Shown piece after piece: positions 14,024-25,721 of a stretch of DNA of 64,000 nt. The translations under genes were made by a program, and so were the position numbers. Where the stretch lies: the NCBI GenBank assembly GCA_028023455.1, contig JAQFVV010012423.1:2623273-2687272 (forward strand), given 5' to 3'. The first letter of the stretch is position 1, and the number at the start of each line of letters is the position of its first letter. Source of the stretch: Epiperipatus broadwayi (lineage: Eukaryota > Onychophora > Udeonychophora > Euonychophora > Peripatidae). Below the pieces are notes generated by a model, which worked only from the letters and a program-made list of their open reading frames with translations, was not told where the DNA came from and searched no databases.

Positions 14024-15864
14024 ATATATATATATATCAGTGAAGACTAGAATAATTTTTAATGATTGAAAGATAAAAAAACAGCTTTAAAAATATAAAG
14101 TTTAAGAAGTATTAATATGAATTAAAAAAGTTGAAACAGAAGGTTAAGACAAAATTGTTACAACTTTCTCAACTAACTAATGATGATCAATGTACAAATA
14201 AGTAAATTTATTCATTAAAATGCTCAAATTTTCTTAATATCTGAAGATACATGATTGTATTAAATATGTACTTCTACTATTTTTGTTTATTCTATTCTTG
14301 GAACTAAATAAAACAAACCTCGTAATGTTATTTTTTTAAGTAATAAAAAAAATCAGTTTTAACAATTATCTCTAGGAATTCTTCTGGTAAACATTTATGT
14401 TAAATAATATATTGCAGGGCTTTTATTTATTATTTTTTATAATCAGTCTTAAAACGTTTGGTGATGTTAATAATGACTTCTGTTATATATCTAAAATAAA
14501 ATAAAGTCGGCTATTAGCTAAAATTATATTTTTTAGTTTATTTTACATTTTTCTTTATTGAAGTCAGAAATTTCTTAACCAATAAGCCAAAAATAAACTG
14601 TTATCCATTATACTGTTATCATTTTCTATTCTGCACAATATTCAAACCTCAAATTTACTTATACTCCATCTTGTTTCCACAACATTGCTTTTTACTCATT
14701 CAATAGTCTTAGCTCCAAAGTTATACTTATTTACTCTAATAACAAAAATGTGCATTCTTAATTATCAGGTAGTCAATGCCTATTTTCTCATAACTTCATT
14801 ATTCGCATTTTTCTTTCTGAAATATTTATAATCTATTAATAATAATTTCTACACCAATATTACATAGTTTTCAACTCAACCCCCCTACATTATTCCATTT
14901 ATTAATATATGCTCTTGTTCTTAAAAATTCCATTCAAACATTAAAAAGTATATAATTTTTTTTTACTTTTATCATAAAATAACTTACCTAATTATCTGCT
15001 TATTCCTGTGTATAATTAAAGTTTTTTATTTCCATATCTCCTCACATCTCTTTAACTCCCCACTTTCTATTAGTGAAATTATTTCCTACCCTAATCTTTA
15101 CTTCTGTAACAACCAACAGTCATCAAAACACATATATCACTAATGATATAAAAACATTGTGTAAAATCTTGGTTCATTTCTTTAACATATTCCTTTACTG
15201 TTTTCTTCCATAAAGACCAATTAAAAATTATTTTGTCTATTCTATTTTTATTCGTGAATTGCATCTGCAAACATTTTAAACTTGGTTTTGCATTTCTCAT
15301 GTAAAACTTGACCATCTAATCTTTCCTGGAATTGCATTATTTACTGTATATTCATGACTAAAATATGTCTTTCTACTTAATTTTGAATACTTTCTAAAAT
15401 ATTGAACATTCACTTACTGACATACAATCATGGCATTTTACTAATTTAGCAGTGATATTATAACTCACTTCTATACAATTTTTGAAAAATCATACTTATT
15501 ATGTAAAAATAGTTTTCTTTCTCAATCATTTAAGAATTTTATTTTTTATGTTGGTTATTCAAAATGATTCCTAAAGAAATACAACTATTTACCATATTCA
15601 TGTTTGCATCCCTCAAAAGAAATTCTTTCCCCCTCTTTCTCTAATGATTATCATCATTATTTTTGCCATTTTCCCATTAATTTTAATTACTAATTTTTTA
15701 TGCACCATTAATTAAATCTCCAAAAGTATTTCCATATCATCTGTATTTTCAACATACAAGAAAATATTAGCAAAAAATAAAACAAAAAATTATTCAGCAA
15801 TACATATATTCCTTGTCATCCATTAATTGCATATTTATACCTTAATTTAACTTCTCTTAAATAA
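14024..15864. other. AT-rich stretch, possible LINE dust
   Basis: The only frame with some protein character is minus 15315-15091 (74 codons). It is faintly reminiscent of the linker after a LINE endonuclease but has no conserved motif, so I do not call it. Nothing else is recognised. Confidence 0.35.
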
Positions 15865-16137
15865 TAAAAATGTTTATTAATATTAATACATTCCTTACTT
15901 TAAACATGTTATTGAAACTTTATACATAATCTTATATCATAACTGTCCTTCAGGCTTCTTCAGAGCCCCTACTGATTACTTTATTTTTAAAAACATCTAA
16001 AAAATATTTTTAGACATTTTTAAAAATGATGTAATAAGTAAGAACTCTGAAGAAGATTACAGGGCAGATAAAACCTAAGATTATAAAAAAGAAATTGCAA
16101 TAAAATGTTTAAAATAAGGAATGTAATTGTATTTATG
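15865..16137. mobile_element. Fold-back (palindromic) MITE
   Basis: The two halves are inverted copies of each other over roughly 120 bases with a very small centre near 16005. Inner arms carry CTTCTTCAGAG (from 15956) and CTCTGAAGAAG (ending near 16060). Further out, TACATTCCTTACTTTAAACA (from about 15888) pairs with the TGTTTAAAATAAGGAATGTA region (to about 16125). Arm identity is about 80% by eye. There is no coding capacity; such elements depend on a transposase in trans. Ends are approximate. Confidence 0.6.
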
Positions 16138-16224
16138 TGAAATAATGTAACAAAATAATAAAATAGAAAGGATTTTATGACATTTATAAAAAAAAATGTT
16201 ACATATTATAATTTGATTGCAACC

Positions 16225-16329
16225 CCTTTTTGCACATATTTTTCATGTGTCATAGCATCAGCTGGGAAGAAAACCTGCGATAACTGCTTGTAAGACAGCT
16301 GTGCTGGCCACTCGACCACCAATGCTTGC
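16225..16329 (-). repeat. tRNA-derived SINE, copy 1
   Basis: Read on the minus strand, it begins AGCATTGGTGGTCGAGTGGC, containing a pol III A box (TGGTCGAGTGG). It continues with a decayed B-box region (AGGTTTTCTTCC) and the body GATGCTATGACACATGA. The same head, body and order occur on the plus strand at 37131-37265, so this is a dispersed SINE family. The A box resembles Leu/Ser-type tRNAs. Confidence 0.65.
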
Positions 16330-16332
16330 TTC

Positions 16333-16431
16333 TTTTGCAACTTAGACATGACGCAGGCACTTTTGATGAGCTTCACCAGAATCAAAACTTATCTAATTGA
16401 AACTGCACTTAGCCATGTCTAAGTTGCAAAA
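16333..16431. repeat. Perfect 18-bp inverted repeat
   Basis: TTTTGCAACTTAGACATG (16333-16350) is matched exactly in inverse at 16414-16431, with a 63-base spacer. It directly abuts the SINE at 16225-16329. It may be the ends of a tiny MITE or a stem-loop. Confidence 0.5.
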
Positions 16432-18060
16432 AACTAAACAAAAACATTTTATGTCATAGACAAGAAAAACATTTTGTAATAAAATTACAAATATGAATAA
16501 AATATAAACTTAATATTGCATTTTAATTACTTGAAATAACTTTGGTCAAATAATGGTTTAAATCTTAGCCAGCCATATTCATGACATAGAATCTAAATTC
16601 AAGTAAAAAGTAAAATATTTAATTTAAATGAGTTTTATAAATAAATTTAGGAGTTTTTTAACCCACCATCTCATAGCCATCTAAAGTCACCTTGTTTAAT
16701 TGCCAGCATATGGAAATCAAACCAACTATTTTTCAATGTAGGGTAAAATTATAAATATTCAATATTGGTAAAAAGATAAGAATCAACTGACTGCACTATT
16801 TTAAAACATCGTTATTAATGAAAATAGTATCAGCATCTTATACTTGTGGATCAGAACCCATATGTTTATTTTTTAAGCAATATTTGGCAAATTGATGACA
16901 TACAATATCATAAAAGTACATACTAAGCATATATAATAAATATGAATAAATAAAGAAATGTTTTCACTATTTAATGCAAAAGTAAGATTATAGAATTGTG
17001 TGATAAACTACTTAGCATACATTGCATTAAAAATATTTACATATTCACTCTCAGTAACGCAGTTGTTAAAGTAAATAAACATATAAAATTTAAAAGCAGA
17101 TTAGTATTGAAATACATTCACTAAATGATATTCTTTAAATTTTTGAAATGTTGAAGTTTTTTTTTATCTTTTGCAAGTAAATATTATTTGAATGTAGAGA
17201 TTTTATTTTCAAATGCAAAATGTTTATAATGATAGTAAATAAAGTAATTAATTTTATACCAATAATTTAATTATTTATTTTTTTAACTGATAATCTCTTT
17301 ATTTTTTTATTCCATAAATAAAAATTTCTAATATAGCTTTAGTTTTTTTATTAATCAAACTTATTCAAACCGCAAGCGTTCTCAATTTTGACTCAGAAAT
17401 TGAGTCTCTGTCTATTATTATTATTAGATAAAAGATGAAAACCAAGGTAATATTCATCTAAACAGTTAATTACTCAAACGAATAATATCTCCATTATTTT
17501 TTGAAAAGAAATGAAAGAGCCTTCTAGTTTTAAAACTATTTGTTTTTTTTGTGTACAAAAAATAAAATGATCTTTAAATATCATATATTAGAATAAAATC
17601 CTCTCCAGTAGTCCCTCATGTAAAATAGAGACGGCAATACTCATCAGACTTGGTAATTGGTGAGTGATCAAAGTTTGATTAGTTGCTGACCCTTGTTTCA
17701 TCCTCTAGCTAAAAATAGATAGACATCCATTTACTGACTTAATATTGAATTATGTGCTAGATTGATTATGGGCTAGCTGTCTGAAAGAAAAATTCCATGT
17801 CTGGTGAAACCATATTTAAGTTTATTTGATTGCAATTCAAATCCGGGTAGTAGGCAAATGCAATATCACTGCAGAATGAGTACCTTCTCAGTTTGGATAT
17901 ATATAATATAATCAATTTTAATCATTAGATGGTTTTGTTATATAATAATGATAAAAAATCGAAAGATGAAGATAATATTTTAATAAATGTTTTAATATAT
18001 CAATTTATTAATAATTTTTGTCATGTGATGAATATTAAAAAGTTTCAATACTTGAAAAAA
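16432..18060. other. AT-rich non-coding stretch
   Basis: No gene recognised. Around 17640-17890 G+C is higher, with a B-box-like AATTCAAATCCGG at 17836, but no A box is convincing. Confidence 0.4.
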
Positions 18061-18074
18061 AGTTATAAAAGAAA

Positions 18075-18145
18075 CTTTAGCGTAGCCACCTTCCAAGAAG
18101 CCGGCCCTGGTTCGCTTCCTGGCCGCTTTGACATAAAAATAAAAT
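18075..18145 (+). repeat. Probable SINE remnant with a B box
   Basis: A short GC-rich patch in AT-rich DNA contains GGTTCGCTTCC (near 18108), a good pol III B box, followed by a CTTTGACATAAAA tail like the body start of the SINE at 37131. The A-box half is missing or decayed. It lies inside the chance frame 17929-18153. Confidence 0.4.
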
Positions 18146-18438
18146 TCATTTAGTGTATTTAGCAATTTAAATCGAATAGATGGTTGTGGAAAATAAAAAA
18201 ATTAAATACAATTTTTAAAATCATTATTGGTACAAAAAAAATGCCAACTTAATATTACAATTGATTATAATCGAAAATTAACATAAAAATATTTATAGCA
18301 GAAATTATAAAGATTATTTTATATCAAATCTAAAAAGAGACAGTGTTAAAATAATTAATATATCTGTCTCTAGAATCATGACTTGGCTTTTAATTTGGCT
18401 CATATAAACCTTTAAAATACTTTCAAGTTTTAAAAGAC

Positions 18439-18621
18439 TATATATAAAAGACATATTTTGCGGGTTCATCCATGTTAAAAAAATTTAATTATTGATATTC
18501 CGACGTTTCGACTTGGTCACACAAGTCATCCACTGGGTGTGTGACCAAGTCGAAATGTTGGAATATCAATAATTAAATTTTTTTAAAACGGATGAAAATG
18601 CAAAATATGTCTTTTATATAT
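18439..18621. mobile_element. Hairpin MITE, family H, copy 1
   Basis: A near-perfect palindrome. The left arm runs from TATATAAAAGACATATTTTG through CGACTTGGTCACAC; the right arm begins GTGTGTGACCAAGTCG and ends CAAAATATGTCTTTTATATA. Arms are about 82 bases, the loop about 16 (18523-18538). A diverged copy lies at 54853-55011, which makes this a dispersed element rather than a local hairpin. Both copies also share the following AACC(T/C)(G/A)TGAAAATCTT, so the element may reach about 18640. No coding capacity. Confidence 0.7.
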
Positions 18622-18640
18622 GTAACCTGTGAAAATCTTA

Positions 18641-20070
18641 GCTAAAGGATAAATGAAAAATCAACACTGCAAAACCTTCAATCAAATAGCTATTTGTATG
18701 CATGGGCATACTGTATTCTTCATTGTTTACTTGTTACCCTTTTGGATTTCAATGTTTTTTATCATCCTCTAGTGACAGTGTGAATTAATAGTTCAACATT
18801 TTATTTTAGTATTAATTTTTTTATTATCAATCAATAAATTGTACTTGATTTGATACAATATAAGTTTATGAATGGAAAATTTTATTAAAAAGTCATAACT
18901 GATCTTTCGAAATATAAAAAATAATAAAATAAAATAAAGTTAAATATATAATAAGAATATTATGTTTCTTTCTTATAAATCAATTATAACAAAGCCAATA
19001 TAAAAAAATCAATTAATAAAATCTTTGTTGATTAAAATTGATTTTTAAAATGTGCACAAATTATTATTGCTTTATCAGAAGTTATGAAATTCTGCTTTAA
19101 AATTTAAAATTTCATTTATAATTATAAAAATATCCAAAAGTTCCATACTACAGTGGTTTAATAAAAATACATGTTTTAAAAAGAAAATAAAAAATCATTT
19201 TTTTAAGCAAATAGAACCACAGATTATATAAGTAAAGTTGCATTGGATTTTAAGTTGATTTAAAGTAAATTTGGAAGTAGTATTAAAAGTTCATGAATGC
19301 ATCCTAGCAGTGAAATGGGTTCAAACCACAATTTGAAAGTGGTGCGTTTGATGTTAACTTTAAAGAATAAAAAAATGTTAATTTAAAAATGAATTGAAAA
19401 ATGAAATGATATATTGAGAAATTAAAATAGGATAGTAATTTTTTTCCAAATTTATTGGATTTGAAAAGTTTATCCCATATAATCCAATAAATTTTTATCA
19501 CATAGACACTTATCTATAAATATTTTCTAATTTAATACATTATAATTTTCATACCTGGGAGAAATTAATTAAAGAAATTCTTTTAAAACGTTGCAGCTTT
19601 GACTGACAATAGATTATAAAAAAAATTAAAAGAATAAAAGAATAGTTGACATTATTGTAAGATGCTTAAAAAAAACTCAGAAAAAAATTTTTTTTAATGA
19701 ACTTAAATAAAAGTAATTATAAAAAACTTAACTATGGATCTAAATAGGCTACAAAAGTCTTATCAAAAACATAAAAAAAAAGAATATCGAAAAGGTGAAA
19801 AAAATAAATAAATGATATATACAATAAAGATAAATAAATCTTAAAATACTTGTGAAGTTTGTTGAAATTCAAAATATTATGATATTCTAGTTAAATCACA
19901 ATAGACTATGGTAAGAGAGGATAAAAAGAATAAACAAATTTGTTGACATCTGCATTGTAAAAATACCCTCTCGTTTAGCAGAGAAGTTTAGTATACCTAT
20001 AGATAAAATTTCCAGTATTTGATTCTCAGATGAAAAATATAAATAAATAAAAAAAATCATATATACTATA
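18641..20070. other. AT-rich non-coding stretch
   Basis: No gene, RNA or repeat pair recognised. The minus frame 19501-19304 is compositionally trivial. Confidence 0.5.
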
Positions 20071-20580
20071 ATGATATATATTATAAATAATAATGTAGCT
20101 TAAATCATGGCACATGCACTTTACAGATGGAATGCTATTTATACTGAATACTCTCCTTTCCAAACACAAGATAAAAGTCTTTTTAAAGATTGAATGGATA
20201 ACTCTATCTTTTTCACCCAAGCTATATGTGTGGGACAATCTGAAATGTTTGGAACTAATGCGAAGATTTAATTAATCACTTTAAATTACTAATCATATGA
20301 TTTTTGGTTAATGATGCTTGTAAAATTTTAACAATCTATGACTCATCATTACTAGATAGAAACTTAAACATACGTAAATATTTTTATTTATATAGCACAA
20401 TGTTTTTATATAAATTATAAATAATAATGTAGCTTAAACCATGGCACATGTGTTTTCCAGATGGAATGCCATTTATACTGAATACTCTCTTTTCCAAGCA
20501 TAAGATAAAGTTTTTTTAAAAGATAAAATGGATCACTCTATCTTTTTCACTCAAGCTATATATATGGGCCAATCTGATAT
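20071..20580. repeat. Local direct duplication of about 175 bp
   Basis: The block at about 20071-20245 recurs at about 20405-20580. Both contain AATAATGTAGCTTAAA, then CATGGCACATG, ATTTATACTGAATACTCTC and TCTATCTTTTTCAC in order. Similarity is high enough to be obvious by eye. The minus frame 20238-20026 is a shadow of this repeat. Confidence 0.65.
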
Positions 20581-20879
20581 ATGTTATATTTCATTGAATA
20601 TAATGATAGCAATACATCTTTTATCCTTAAATCATTCCTTTTTACCTCCCAGCATTAAAATCTTAGCTTAATCAATTAGAGCATATTCATTTTATCAAAT
20701 TTTATTATGCATTTAGGATAATCACATAGGTAAGGTATCTTAAATATATGCTCACAAACATAAACTCCCAAACCAACTAAAAATATAAGCTGGATTGAAA
20801 AGTAGTTTTATCATGATAAATAAAATCTGAGTATTGTGAAAAGTTATAAAAAAAACTAATAAATATGAATTCTCTTTAT

Positions 20880-21800
20880 GCTTTGATTTGTAGAAAATAA
20901 AAAGGCATTTGATTCTATAAGCACTTTCATATTAACTAATGCTTTGGATGATCAACATATAGATCCAGGATATATGGTCATACTCTGCAGAATTTTAATC
21001 AAAATTCCATAGGAATGATTAGATTATGTAGTAATATTAAAAGGATTAGCCTTAATGAGAATATATGACATGATGATTTTATATCTTCATAAATTTTTAC
21101 AGGAAACAATTTATGAATTAAAAAGGAAAGCTAAAAAAATAAATGCATGAAGATTATATAGGTCATCTTTAACAAATAATGCTTCTGAACTTCAGGAAAT
21201 GTTGCAAGAATTATCAAATAAAAATAAGAATTGAGTCTAAAAATAAATATTAAAAAATAATGACAATGGACTCTCTCAGAAAATAAAAATAAAAATTGAC
21301 ACTCATGAATTAATTGATAAATAAAATACAGAATTAAATTTTGATTGGGTATTCTTGGATAAACTAACTTAATGTTTAAAAAAATGCTTATGCATTTAAG
21401 AATGTTTGCATTAATGTATATGTTTTATCAATAGTTATTTTTGAATCTATCATTTGGACACTTCAGACCATTAAATAGAATATGGAAGTATATACATTGT
21501 TTATATTGGGAGAAGTGAAAGGATTGAAAGTGTACTATTTGGGTAAGAGAACAAAGAGTTATCACTAATATTATTGAAAGAATTAAGAGATTAAAATGTG
21601 CAACATAATACTACAAGAGATAATAATCAGTGAATAGTAGAATTCTTAAGCTGGATTCCAAAATCTTGTAAAAGACCTAGAAAAAGATCACATACGAGAT
21701 GAATGGATGGAATAATAAAGTTTATTAATTAGAAAAGAAAAAAGGCTATCAACTGGTTAAAGTTATTTAAACTTGGAAAGATGTTTATTCTGAAGTCAAT
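20880..21800 (+). pseudogene. Decayed 3' half of an RTE-type LINE
   Basis: In changing frames the plus strand reads as the RT core and C-terminus of an RTE-like LINE. An AFDS-type A block lies near 20905-20920, then GMIRLCSNIKRI near 21014-21049. NNASELQEMLQELSNK lies near 21178-21222, MTMDSLR near 21260, a YLG-like turn near 21350, and RKRSHTRWMDGIIKFIN near 21680-21730, the block near the end of such proteins. Stops and frameshifts are frequent. The endonuclease half is absent, consistent with 5' truncation. It appears related to the minus-strand copies at 1-3150. Confidence 0.65.
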
Positions 21801-23190
21801 ATAAATTATGGTTAAAAACAATCATAATTATTAAACTGGTTAAATTAATTCATTTTTGTATGTATTCATAAAATATTCTATTAGACAGTCATGGACAAAA
21901 AAATAAATCATGAATATAATATTTATAAGTATATATAAATAAACTCTAGATTATATATATATAATGAGCACAGACGTCGTTACATTGTTTTTTTATTAAA
22001 ACTTCTCTTTTTAAGAATTAAAAATTGAAAATTAAAATCCTATGCTAAACTTGTATCTATATAATCGCACAGATGAAAAAAAAAATTATTAAAATAAAAC
22101 TTTATTTAAAAAAAAGAAAAAGTATTTTAAAACTAAATTGTCAGTAAAGATTTAAAGATAAAAATATATCTAAGTTTGTACAAAACAAATTAAAATGTTA
22201 TTGGAAAAATGGAAATGATTAATTTAATTAGTCAAATGTGAACAAGCCCTTGGGCATTTTAATGTATAAACAATGGTCAGATAGGAAAACAATAGAAACT
22301 TTTAGCAAATGAAAGAAATCCATCGGGAAATCGGACCTCAACAAAAAGGTTTTCACCATCATGGTGTAATGTTGAGTTAATCCACAAAATTATAATAAAA
22401 GGAAAGGTTTGAAAATAAAAGAATTGATTAGTTATTACAAGAGTAGACAGATATGTGTTAGTGCGGAGGTGAAGGAGAAGGGATTGAAAAGATGCACTCT
22501 TCAATCCCTTCAGTTCTGCTAAGAAAGAAAGAGAAATTAACTATCGTTTTCCACATTGAGGACCAGTTAAAGCAAAAACCTCCGAATGGATAAATAAATC
22601 AGCCTACAGAATATCAACCCCTTTAGGATGGTGTGAGAATTCACGTTCATGGCAAGCAACAGATAAAGTTGGATGTTTTAAAAATCGTAAGAACTTTATA
22701 TTCACTTGAAAAAATAAGAACTCTAAATTTTAAAACCTTTTAGTAAATAATGCAATAGAATCCTATCTGACCAAACTAAATTCTTTATTAATAGTATTAT
22801 TTGATGTATTTTTTTTTATTTTAAATCATTTCCATTTATATTTTTTGTTCTTTAACTACTTCAGCTTCAAGCCGCCATATTGAACTTTTTAAAATACTGG
22901 CATGAGACACAATTTTCATAATAACTTCAGTTTTAATTATGTTAGAGCAAAAACAATTACATTGCTAGAAACTAGAAAAATTAAGGAAAACAATAAGCAT
23001 AAAATAAATAGTGATAACTATATAAAAAATAAGGTAAAAAAGAAATTTTCACATCCGAACTAATTATTATTTTATTGTTTGTTCATAATTTGGAAATTAA
23101 CATTAACTAAAATTCAAAATACATCTTCAATGATAATTTCTTTCTATTCCTTACAAAATTATCTTTCTAAACATGTATAATATGTCTTAC

Positions 23191-23285
23191 CTGAGATAAT
23201 CCACAGCTTCACAATCTCCAAAGAAGTCGGATATGACTTCTTCATTTTTATCTTGTACCCCAAATGTTCTAAATGTCAAAGGCGT
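23191..23285 (-). CDS. Exon-like block, 31 codons, unknown product
   Basis: On the minus strand the acceptor TTTTTCTTTATAG is followed by 95 bases and the donor GTAAGA (23190-23185). Only one of three frames is open; it starts TPLTFRTFGVQDKNEEVISD, continues with FFGDC and ends in VDYL plus two bases of a split codon. The acidic, balanced composition is unlike that of the surrounding AT-rich DNA. I do not recognise the family. It lies inside the TTAA-bounded insertion, so it belongs either to the element's own gene or to a captured host gene. The upstream block ending at 24181 does not join it in an open frame, so that block would be untranslated or unrelated. Confidence 0.42.
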
Positions 23286-23419
23286 CTATAAAGAAAAAGA
23301 TTCATCCTAATAAAAGATACAAAAGAAATTATCATAGCAATTGGCTTCTTGTCTGTCTAAAACTAGAAATTGTAGACTACTTTCTATACCACTGATAAAA
23401 TGAGTTTCATCTCTTCATT

Positions 23420-23560
23420 TTATATTTTTTTGTGTACAATAATGTTTATATTCTTTGTGGTCACCAGTGTTTATATTCTTTATGCACTGCACAAGTGATG
23501 TTTATATTCTTTATATACAGAAGTGATGCTATCTTTTTATATTTATTGTACCAGAGATAT
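23420..23560. repeat. Short minisatellite
   Basis: TGTTTATATTCTTT recurs about three times at 23442, 23469 and 23499 with spacers of different length. Part of the nested insertion. Confidence 0.5.
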
Positions 23561-23752
23561 AATTTATTTGCATATAGTCTATAGATTTGAAAATAATGTT
23601 ATGAAACATATAGCAAAAGCAAAGCATGATCAAGCATAAACATAAACAAGTTTCAGAATTGGATTATATGTTTGTGTATACAAAGTTTGTATATATTTGA
23701 TTATTAGTTTTATAACCCATTGCTTGTAAAACATATTATATAAACATAATTA

Positions 23753-23788
23753 ATGATTTTCAAAAAGTATACTTTTTGAAAATCATTA
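23753..23788. repeat. 36-bp perfect palindrome
   Basis: AATGATTTTCAAAAAGTA is followed without spacer by its exact inverse. It could extrude as a cruciform; the role is unknown. Confidence 0.7.
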
Positions 23789-23869
23789 TTTTTATAAAAA
23801 TAAGAGCATTATTGTAGATAAAACTTTAGATAATCACGATATGAATTATATACTAATAAGTTATTTACG

Positions 23870-24115
23870 ATATACGAGTAAATATATAATTACAAACTAA
23901 ATCATACTAATTTTTCGATAAATATGAATTCTATGTGAGCATAAATAAATGTATTACAAATTACTTTTAGAAAATTATGATAAATATGAATTCTATAGAG
24001 CATATACGAGCACAAATATATAATTACACACACACCAATTTTTCCATAGATATGAATTGTATATGAGCATAAATAAATAAATATATAACTACAAATTAGC
24101 ACACACTAATTACAA
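23870..24115. repeat. Minisatellite, period about 75 bp
   Basis: Three imperfect units, each with GATAAATATGAATTCTAT or the like (23918, 23977, 24047), then GAGCATA and an ATTACA stretch. The minus frame 24102-23902 is a shadow of it. Confidence 0.6.
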
Positions 24116-24180
24116 ACTAAAATTAATAAAAAATATATTTTTTCCAAAAATTTTAAAAAAAATTAAAAATTTTTACTTAC

Positions 24181-24520
24181 AAATAATTACGTTGATAGTC
24201 TGTTATAGGCCTTACTGGAGAAAGTTTCACTTCCAGCCGTAAAAGATTTTATGTCTTTTATCGTTTCATGATAAGTACAAAAATTACCAAAAAAAAGAAA
24301 ATAAATAAATACTGTGGTTGATTAAAAAATTCGCCAAAAATCTAAATTTCAACCGATTTTTTTGAAATAAAGATCGTTTGAAAGCTAACATATACAGCTA
24401 AAAACGGCCATATTTTCTTTGACGTCATGACTATACTTTTTACGTCAGCAAAGAAAGAAAGTAGCACATCATCAAATAACTACCCGAAGTGCGCAAATTA
24501 CACCGACAAACCGGAAGTAG
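24181..24520 (-). promoter_or_regulatory. Promoter-like end of the nested insertion with a possible first exon
   Basis: Read on the minus strand from 24520: CTACTTCCGG (an ETS-type ACTTCCGG core), a GC-raised stretch, a half CRE (TGACGT at about 24445) and a full palindromic CRE, TGACGTCA (24420-24427). There is no obvious TATA box. About 240 bases further is the consensus donor GTAAGTAAAA (24180-24171), which may end an untranslated first exon. ETS and CRE sites are typical of TATA-less animal promoters. Function is inferred. Confidence 0.35.
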
Positions 24521-25721
24521 TTAAGTTTTATTATGATTTCTGTTTTCCGATAAATTAAAATATATCAATGTTAAACTTAAGTTGGGCGTGAATGGCTGTA
24601 TAGATTTGTAAAGTTATATTAGGGGAGGGTAATCTCAGGTTATTTGTGTCGTTGTTGAATTGGGTCAATGGATTGGATATATTGGTGTAGTTAGTAGATG
24701 TAATGCAAGATTTGCTATGGGCAGAATTGTTAGTATATGCCGCACACTTCCGTTTGCCTATGGAAGGAATTATAAGACGGAGAATGCAGTTACTTTCTAT
24801 GGAGTTTTTTTTATTGCTCTTCTTGTCAGATAGATGTAGTATTCCTATCTGATGAGAGGCAATTTCTTCTCTTAACTTTTTGTGCTGCCGTATTTCGTAT
24901 TACATTGAATACATCGATGTATCAGATGGATTGATGTCAGTTTGACTGCGAACTTTTAGCCTAAGGTTAAATAGGGATAGAATGTTTTATCTTCAAATGC
25001 AAATCTATGTAGTCTATTCATACTCAACACTAAATAAAATGCATTAAATTTAAGTTGTTTATAGACGCTTGCATGGATTCGTTATCGGTTAATTATGTTT
25101 TGGGTTTTCATATTTGATCAAAATATATAGACATTCGATAAATAATGATACCTTATGGTGAGTATCTAAAATGTATTTATTCGGAGGTCTTTTAAGTTAT
25201 TGGTGTTAATGCAAGCATCTTATGGTGAATGCTATTGGGTTACTTATAAATTTCCCTCTTCAATTGACGGTATCAACGATTTTGTATTTTGATCATTTAT
25301 GTTTATTTTGAAGTGTTTTTGACTGTGGAATCTATGTAACCGATCTATACTCAACATTTTAAACAAATCTGTGTGAACTAATAATAGTATAAAATTTAAA
25401 ATGTAAATTAAAAATCTAAAATAAAAGTAAAAATAATGTTAAATGTTAAAGTAAACATATTAAAATAATAATGTTTAATCTTATATATATATATGTGCGT
25501 AAATAAATTTTTGTATGTTAATTACTGGCAGTGGCTTATTTTATTTATTTTTTAATATTGAAATATAATTAGATAAGATATTATATTATTAAATCTCTGC
25601 TACTCCCTGAGCTAGTGACATGGGCTAACAACCGGATATCAAAATATATAAATAAAAGAAAATAAAATTTTTTTTGACTTACGTATCTGCCTACTTTATA
25701 AATTTTTCTAGGTTCAAATGT

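Larger units (their letters stand above)
22856..24520 (-). mobile_element. 1,665-bp nested insertion flanked by TTAA, with exon-like content
   Basis: TTAA stands at 22852-22855 and again at 24521-24524, while copy 2 of the host repeat has one TTAA at the matching point (43143-43146). That is an empty site with a 4-bp target duplication, the piggyBac-type signature. The insertion ends CTACTTC...GAAGTAG, a 7-bp inverted repeat. Internally, on the minus strand, are a promoter-like end (24400-24520), a possible first exon ending at 24181, a 95-bp exon-like block (23191-23285), two minisatellites and a 36-bp palindrome. No transposase is recognisable. It may be a deletion derivative of an intron-bearing autonomous element or an element that captured host gene pieces. 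Confidence 0.65.

Noticed and set aside
15091-15315. 74-codon minus-strand frame as a LINE endonuclease fragment
   Set aside because: Only vague similarity in feel; no endonuclease motif can be pointed to.
23870-24115. Possible CRISPR-like array
   Set aside because: Units are imperfect, AT-rich and contiguous without unique spacers; it is a minisatellite in a eukaryotic genome.
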